11,852 bases of DNA from Draconibacterium sp. (GTDB lineage Bacteria > Bacteroidota > Bacteroidia > Bacteroidales > Prolixibacteraceae): contig JALUZN010000113.1 in the NCBI GenBank assembly GCA_027011835.1, forward strand, positions 1 through 11,852. The letters run 5' to 3'. The position numbers and the translations under genes are program-made. Below are positions 8,833 through 11,852 of the stretch, in pieces. Every line of letters begins with the position of its first letter. Within the stretch, counting starts at the first letter, position 1. The notes beneath the pieces are model-generated. The model saw only the letters and a program-made list of their open reading frames with translations. It had not been told where the DNA came from and did not search any database.

Positions 8833-9059
8833 AAAAATTCGTCCCGAATATCATCCATAAATTAGCCTTCTCTTTGTCCATTACTCCTTGTTTTTAGAAA
8901 TTTATATATCACAACAACAATTGTAAAAGTCACCAAATTTTATTGTCTTATCCATCGGCTTTGTTTTAGAATAATGCAAAATATAGCCGATGCTAACGCA
9001 CTGAAATTCATATATGAATAAGATTATCAGATAGATTATTTTTTGCATAATTAACATAG
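8818..9059. other. Non-coding boundary between core block and accessory DNA
   Basis: No gene is supported here. After the rodA hairpin there is an 8-bp inverted repeat, CATCGGCT (8953-8960) and AGCCGATG (8985-8992), with a 24-base loop. A perfect 14-bp palindrome ATTCATATATGAAT lies at 9006-9019. ATGCAAAA (8974-8981) is also repeated in inverted form as TTTTGCAT (9041-9048), so several nested foldings are possible. The A/T content rises sharply here relative to the rodA side. The stretch may be terminator debris, a regulatory region or a remnant of an older insertion. Confidence 0.5.
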
Positions 9060-9377
9060 AATTGTTACATTTATGAAGTTTACAAACAAACAGAACTATT
9101 AAATCGGTTATTATGAAACCCATAACTCTACCAAAATACCCCAAACCCATTTAATAACCAAACAACTATACGGTTTAATATCCCTAAAACCGTACAAAGT
9201 GCACAATTATATATTTGTAATATGACAGGGACACTGCTTAAAACTATTACAATTAACCAAAGAGGAACAGGACAAGAAATTATCTCGGCAAACGAATTTA
9301 ATGCAGGCATGTATTTGTATAGCCTGGTAACTGATGGTAAGATTGTTGATACTAAACAGATGTTGTTAACAGAATAA
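9060..9377 (+). pseudogene. Remnant of a T9SS cargo gene: orphan C-terminal sorting domain
   Basis: Reading in the frame whose codons start at multiples of 3, 9126-9374 encodes 83 residues that form an almost complete T9SS type A sorting domain. It opens with LYQNTPNPFNNQTTIRF, continues with QLYICNMTGTLLKTI, and ends with FNAGMYLYSLVTDGKIVDTK then QMLLTE and a double stop (TAATAA, 9375-9380). Such domains normally sit at the C-terminus of a large exported protein and direct it through the type IX secretion system. Here no passenger is left. Stops interrupt the frame at 9114-9116 and 9123-9125, and the only in-frame ATG (9222) lies inside the domain. Upstream of those stops the frame gives NCYIYEVYKQTELLNRLL (9060-9113), which resembles the short coiled coil that often precedes this domain. 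I read it as a decayed gene. Its final 43 codons recur at 11542-11670. Confidence 0.75.
9249..9377 (+). repeat. Direct repeat, copy 1 (end of T9SS sorting domain)
   Basis: This 129-bp segment matches 11542-11670 in the same orientation with 8 mismatches by hand alignment (121/129). It encodes the last 42 residues of a T9SS sorting domain plus the stop. Four of the seven differing codons are synonymous third-position changes, which suggests that both copies evolved as coding sequence before ending up here. Clear similarity stops soon after the stop codon in both copies. Confidence 0.93.
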
Positions 9378-9398
9378 TAACATTTTAACAATTATATT

Positions 9399-10337
9399 AT
9401 GAAGCACATATTAACAATAATAATACTTTTAGGTTTCATACAGGCTTTTGGCCAAACCGAATGGGCGCCAATTGGAGCAAAGTGGCATGTTTCTCAGCGA
9501 GAGGGGATGATGCCACCAAATGAAGGATATGTTCTTTGGGAGGTTACAAAAGATACAACAATACAAAACAAATTAGTAAGAGAAATTAAAAAAACCTATT
9601 TTCACTCTAATGGTCAAGACACTTCGTATCTAAAGAGTGAATACACATACGAGGAAAATGGCATTGTTTACATTTTGAAGGATAATCAATTCCACATGCT
9701 TTATAACTTTAATTCTGTGGTTGGCGACAAATGGACAATCTATGGTAAGGATAGTATTTGTGAATTATTTTGTTGTGATAACAATCCCAATCCAAACAAC
9801 GGAACTGTTATAGTAGATTCAATTAAAACAGTTGTAATAAACGATATTACATTAAAGGCTATTTACACCTCGCCCGACAGTTTATCGCCATGGCATTACG
9901 ATGGTGTTATTATAGAAAAAATTGGATGTTTATGGAATATGTTGCCACAAGCTATAAACTGTGCTGTTGATGTTCTTCCGGAAAATGGGGTTTTAAGATG
10001 CTACAAAGATTCGGATATAGAATTCAGATCTAAATATCCAGACTATTCTAATTACGATTGTAATCGGTTAATAAATTACACAAGTTCCGTTGTTATTGAT
10101 GATGAGAATACTGTTATATTTCCAAATCCTGCAAATGAGTACATTAATATCTCAACAGCTAATACAACCAATGGCAATATTGGCAAATATTATGAGATTA
10201 TTGATATTCAGGGAAGTATATTAATGAGAAAACCAATCTCAAATAAAATTTATGTTGGGAATTTAAACAGAGGAGTCTATTTCTTAAAATTAAATATAAA
10301 TAAGAAACCTTACTTCTATAAATTTATAAAAAAATAA
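9399..10337 (+). CDS. Secreted T9SS cargo protein, passenger of unknown function
   Basis: The 312-residue product starts with a clear signal peptide (MKHILTIIILLGFIQAFGQ, cleavage likely after residue 18 or 19). A passenger region of about 20-235 follows, which I cannot assign to a family. It opens with WAPIGAKWHVS, a start seen in many uncharacterised Bacteroidota secreted proteins, and contains beta-rich segments and a cysteine-rich patch (CELFCC at 121-126, then Cys177, 188, 201 and 221). From about residue 238 there is a T9SS type A sorting domain: VIFPNPANEYINIS, YYEIIDIQGSI, VGNLNRGVYFLKL, and the basic end YKFIKK. The protein is therefore expected in the medium or anchored to the cell surface. 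It starts 21 bp after the sorting-domain remnant and ends 2 bp before the protease gene, so the two are probably co-transcribed. Its DNA is much more A/T-rich than the mre block. Confidence 0.88.
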   Translation: MKHILTIIILLGFIQAFGQTEWAPIGAKWHVSQREGMMPPNEGYVLWEVTKDTTIQNKLVREIKKTYFHSNGQDTSYLKSEYTYEENGIVYILKDNQFHMLYNFNSVVGDKWTIYGKDSICELFCCDNNPNPNNGTVIVDSIKTVVINDITLKAIYTSPDSLSPWHYDGVIIEKIGCLWNMLPQAINCAVDVLPENGVLRCYKDSDIEFRSKYPDYSNYDCNRLINYTSSVVIDDENTVIFPNPANEYINISTANTTNGNIGKYYEIIDIQGSILMRKPISNKIYVGNLNRGVYFLKLNINKKPYFYKFIKK

Positions 10338-10339
10338 TT

Positions 10340-11443
10340 ATGAAAAAAACTATATTTTTTACTGTACTGTTTTCCATAATAAACATTCACAGTAATTCGC
10401 AAGAGTGTATTATTCCGGATGCTACAGTTGTAAACCTAAAAAGTGCCGGTTATACTTATACCCCAGGAGGAGCTACCAAGTACCTTCGGGTTTTTATTCA
10501 CTTTGTACAGAAAGATGATGGAACAGGAAATTTTAACGAAGTTGATGATGGGTTATCTCCTGCAAATGCCTATAACGGTTACGAATTTGCAGATTATATT
10601 ATTAACTATGCCAATTCTTTATTAGCAGGGAATCAGGCAATGCGCTTACAACCATTTGGTAATGTTCCTGTCTATGATCCTGGATATAGATATAAATTAT
10701 CAGGAGTGTTTTTTTGGAAAAACTCAAGTTTATATAACTACTATTATGCACTTAGTGCGTTAATGAATAATTATGGACAATGTACAAATAGTGTTATTAA
10801 TATATTCATGACAAGCGAACAAGGTTTAACAGGTGGATATGTTAGACATATTGGAGACAATGCAATAATCTTGTTTAAAGCATATAAAAATTATATCGAA
10901 AGTGTCAACAATAATAACAATTGGTACAATAGTGGAACAGCAAAACTAATAAATCACGAAGCTGGGCACTGTTTGAACTTATACCATACGATGTTGACAA
11001 ATAGTGGTAAATGTAGTAACTCTCATGACGATTTTTGTGACGATACTCCAACTATTCAACAAATGCTAGATCTTTCAGAGCCAGACCCATGTTGCTGGAA
11101 TGATACCTATTGTTCAAATAATTTAATGGATTATAATGCAGATCAGAGCTCTATTACTCCAGACCAGTTAAATATTATACACGATGAACTAGATAACGAC
11201 AAGATTAATTTTCTCGAATGTAATTATGAGAATTCAAATATTGATATTTGTGACTTCGGGACTGAATCAGAAGCTTATATCGCCGAAAGCATTACTGTAC
11301 TCAATTCATGCTCATCCCAATCATCGGTAATTTTAAATGGACAAACAATTTATTTAACAGCAAATGAAGTTATTTTCAACCCTGGGTTTGAAGTTCAGAC
11401 GGGCGGAAAGCTAAATGTTTTAATTAATCCTGTATGTAACTAA
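10340..11443 (+). CDS. Secreted metzincin zinc metalloprotease (M43/pappalysin-like)
   Basis: The 367-residue product has a signal peptide (about 1-20) and a metalloprotease domain (about 45-295). The zinc site is HEAGHCLNLYH (206-216): His206, His210 and His216 bind zinc and Glu207 is the general base. The seventh position has Asn213 where most metzincins have Gly. A Met-turn follows at NNLMDYN (260-266), and SITPDQLNIIH comes after it as in M43 enzymes. Cysteines around CDDTPT (233-238) and CCWNDTYC (251-258) suggest disulphides, fitting an extracellular enzyme. Residues about 303-367 resemble the coathanger-stack C-terminal module of Bacteroidota secreted proteins (ILNGQTIYLTANEVIFNPGF, then GGKLNVLINPVC). 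There is no type A T9SS tail, so the sorting route is less certain. The substrate is unknown, and the partner gene 2 bp upstream may encode a co-secreted protein. Confidence 0.88.
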   Translation: MKKTIFFTVLFSIINIHSNSQECIIPDATVVNLKSAGYTYTPGGATKYLRVFIHFVQKDDGTGNFNEVDDGLSPANAYNGYEFADYIINYANSLLAGNQAMRLQPFGNVPVYDPGYRYKLSGVFFWKNSSLYNYYYALSALMNNYGQCTNSVINIFMTSEQGLTGGYVRHIGDNAIILFKAYKNYIESVNNNNNWYNSGTAKLINHEAGHCLNLYHTMLTNSGKCSNSHDDFCDDTPTIQQMLDLSEPDPCCWNDTYCSNNLMDYNADQSSITPDQLNIIHDELDNDKINFLECNYENSNIDICDFGTESEAYIAESITVLNSCSSQSSVILNGQTIYLTANEVIFNPGFEVQTGGKLNVLINPVCN

Positions 11444-11541
11444 TACTTGACTTGACACTATATTACTACAAAGATTTTTAATTGAGTGGTGGCTAAAAAC
11501 AACAAGCATAAAAACTGAAAACTATTTGGGTTGAGTATATT
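11444..11541. other. Short spacer between the protease gene and repeat copy 2
   Basis: No gene or strong hairpin is seen. Just before the repeat, CTGAAAACTATT (11515-11526) encodes LKTI in the frame of the repeat, as does 9237-9248 in copy 1. After it copy 2 has 15 extra bases (11527-11541), which keep the frame. An in-frame stop at 11509-11511 ends the reading frame upstream. Confidence 0.5.
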
Positions 11542-11670
11542 ACAATTATCCAAAGAGGAACAGGACAGGAAATTATCTCGGCAAACGAATTTAATGCAGG
11601 CATGTATTTGTATAGCCTGGTAACTGATGGTAAGATTATTGATACTAAGCAGATGTTGTTGACTAACTAA
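11542..11670 (+). repeat. Direct repeat, copy 2 (truncated T9SS sorting domain)
   Basis: This is the second copy of the segment at 9249-9377. Its reading frame ITIIQRGTGQEIISANEF... ends in DTKQMLLTN and a TAA stop. The first half of the sorting domain (the QNTPNPF part present upstream of copy 1) is absent, and there is no start codon or passenger, so it cannot encode a working cargo protein. It lies 98 bp after the protease stop codon and is not in a continuous frame with that gene. Confidence 0.93.
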
Positions 11671-11728
11671 ATTTAGACAACATTTCGCAATGCGATATCA
11701 TAAAAGGGGGCTTCTATAAATTAAACTT

Positions 11729-11758
11729 TTGATACACAGATAAATAAAATTACTTTTA
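11729..11758 (+). promoter_or_regulatory. Possible promoter of the transposase gene
   Basis: TTG at 11729-11731 and TACTTTTA at 11751-11758 are 19 bp apart and match the Bacteroidota TTG / TAnnTTTG promoter except for the last base. The -7 box ends 22 bp before the ATG at 11781. In A/T-rich DNA such a match can arise by chance. Confidence 0.35.
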
Positions 11759-11780
11759 AGGTATAAAAATAAGCCTAAAA

Positions 11781-11852
11781 ATGAATAAATACAAACCTGT
11801 TGGGAAAAGAGGACTTTTTGATGAACATGAAAGCTATGAAAAACTATCAGCA
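11781..11852 (+). CDS. Probable IS5-type transposase, N-terminal fragment cut by window end
   Basis: The last 72 bases form 24 open codons from an ATG: MNKYKPVGKRGLFDEHESYE followed by KLSA. The pattern RGLFDE...EKLS resembles the N-terminus of IS5-family DDE transposases of Bacteroidota, as I remember them. The gene continues past the window, so neither the DDE residues nor the right end of the element can be seen. If it is an insertion sequence, its left inverted repeat should lie between about 11671 and 11780. Recognition rests on a short segment and could be wrong. Confidence 0.45.
   Translation, partial: MNKYKPVGKRGLFDEHESYEKLSA

Noticed and set aside
8902..9150. Minus-strand open frame of 82 codons in the gap after rodA
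   Set aside because: The product is a run of I/L/C/Y-rich sequence typical of random A/T-rich DNA, and it overlaps inverted repeats and the start of the sorting-domain remnant.
9113..9154. ATG followed by 12 codons and a stop (MKPITLPKYPKPI), in a different frame from the sorting domain
   Set aside because: It is too short, and it overlaps the sorting-domain remnant out of frame; more likely chance.
9210..9217. TATATTTG, a perfect match to the -7 box TAnnTTTG, about 180 bp before the T9SS cargo gene
   Set aside because: It lies within the sorting-domain coding sequence and has no TTG at a suitable distance upstream, so chance is likely.
9128..9391. Minus-strand open frame of 87 codons
   Set aside because: It runs antisense to the sorting-domain remnant, whose plus-strand frame gives a recognisable protein domain; the minus frame has no recognisable features.
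9249..11670. Integron-like cassette array with the repeats as attC sites
   Set aside because: The repeats are explained as protein-coding sorting-domain sequence; I see no paired RYYYAAC/GTTRRRY core sites with a foldable attC structure and no integrase in the window.
9249..11670. CRISPR-like repeat arrangement
   Set aside because: There are only two copies, 129 bp long and more than 2 kb apart, with genes between them.

Overview
The window looks like a Bacteroidota chromosome, probably of the Marinilabiliales/Prolixibacteraceae kind (lineage is an inference). Three things point there: the gene order purH-mreB-mreC-mreD-mrdA-rodA, secreted proteins with type IX secretion (T9SS) sorting tails, and Bacteroidota-type promoters (TTG / TAnnTTTG) without clear Shine-Dalgarno sites.

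Left part (1-8817) is ordinary core genome. A MacB/FtsX-type ABC transporter permease lies on the minus strand (145-1398), divergent from a tightly packed plus-strand block. That block holds purH (last two steps of IMP synthesis), then the rod/elongasome set: mreB (actin-like scaffold), mreC and mreD (membrane linkers), mrdA (PBP2 transpeptidase) and rodA (SEDS glycosyltransferase). The genes are separated by 35 bp or less, or overlap, and the only clear promoter seen is upstream of purH. Purine synthesis and side-wall peptidoglycan synthesis are therefore probably co-transcribed.

Right part (8818-11852) is accessory DNA, visibly more A/T-rich. It starts with a non-coding stretch holding a hairpin and a 14-bp palindrome. 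Next is a broken gene of which an almost intact T9SS type A sorting domain survives (about 9126-9377). Then come two adjacent genes for exported proteins: a T9SS cargo protein of unknown passenger function (9399-10337) and a metzincin (M43/pappalysin-like) zinc protease with a C-terminal coathanger-stack-like tail (10340-11443). After these, the last 43 codons of the same sorting domain reappear at about 94% DNA identity (11542-11670). The window ends in the first 24 codons of a probable IS5-type transposase.

The most interesting structure is this arrangement: a two-gene secreted-protein module bracketed by direct repeats that are fragments of a T9SS sorting-domain coding sequence, next to an insertion sequence. 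It suggests that sorting-domain DNA acts as shared homology for gain, loss or exchange of secreted cargo genes. I see no CRISPR array, rRNA, tRNA or phage genes.
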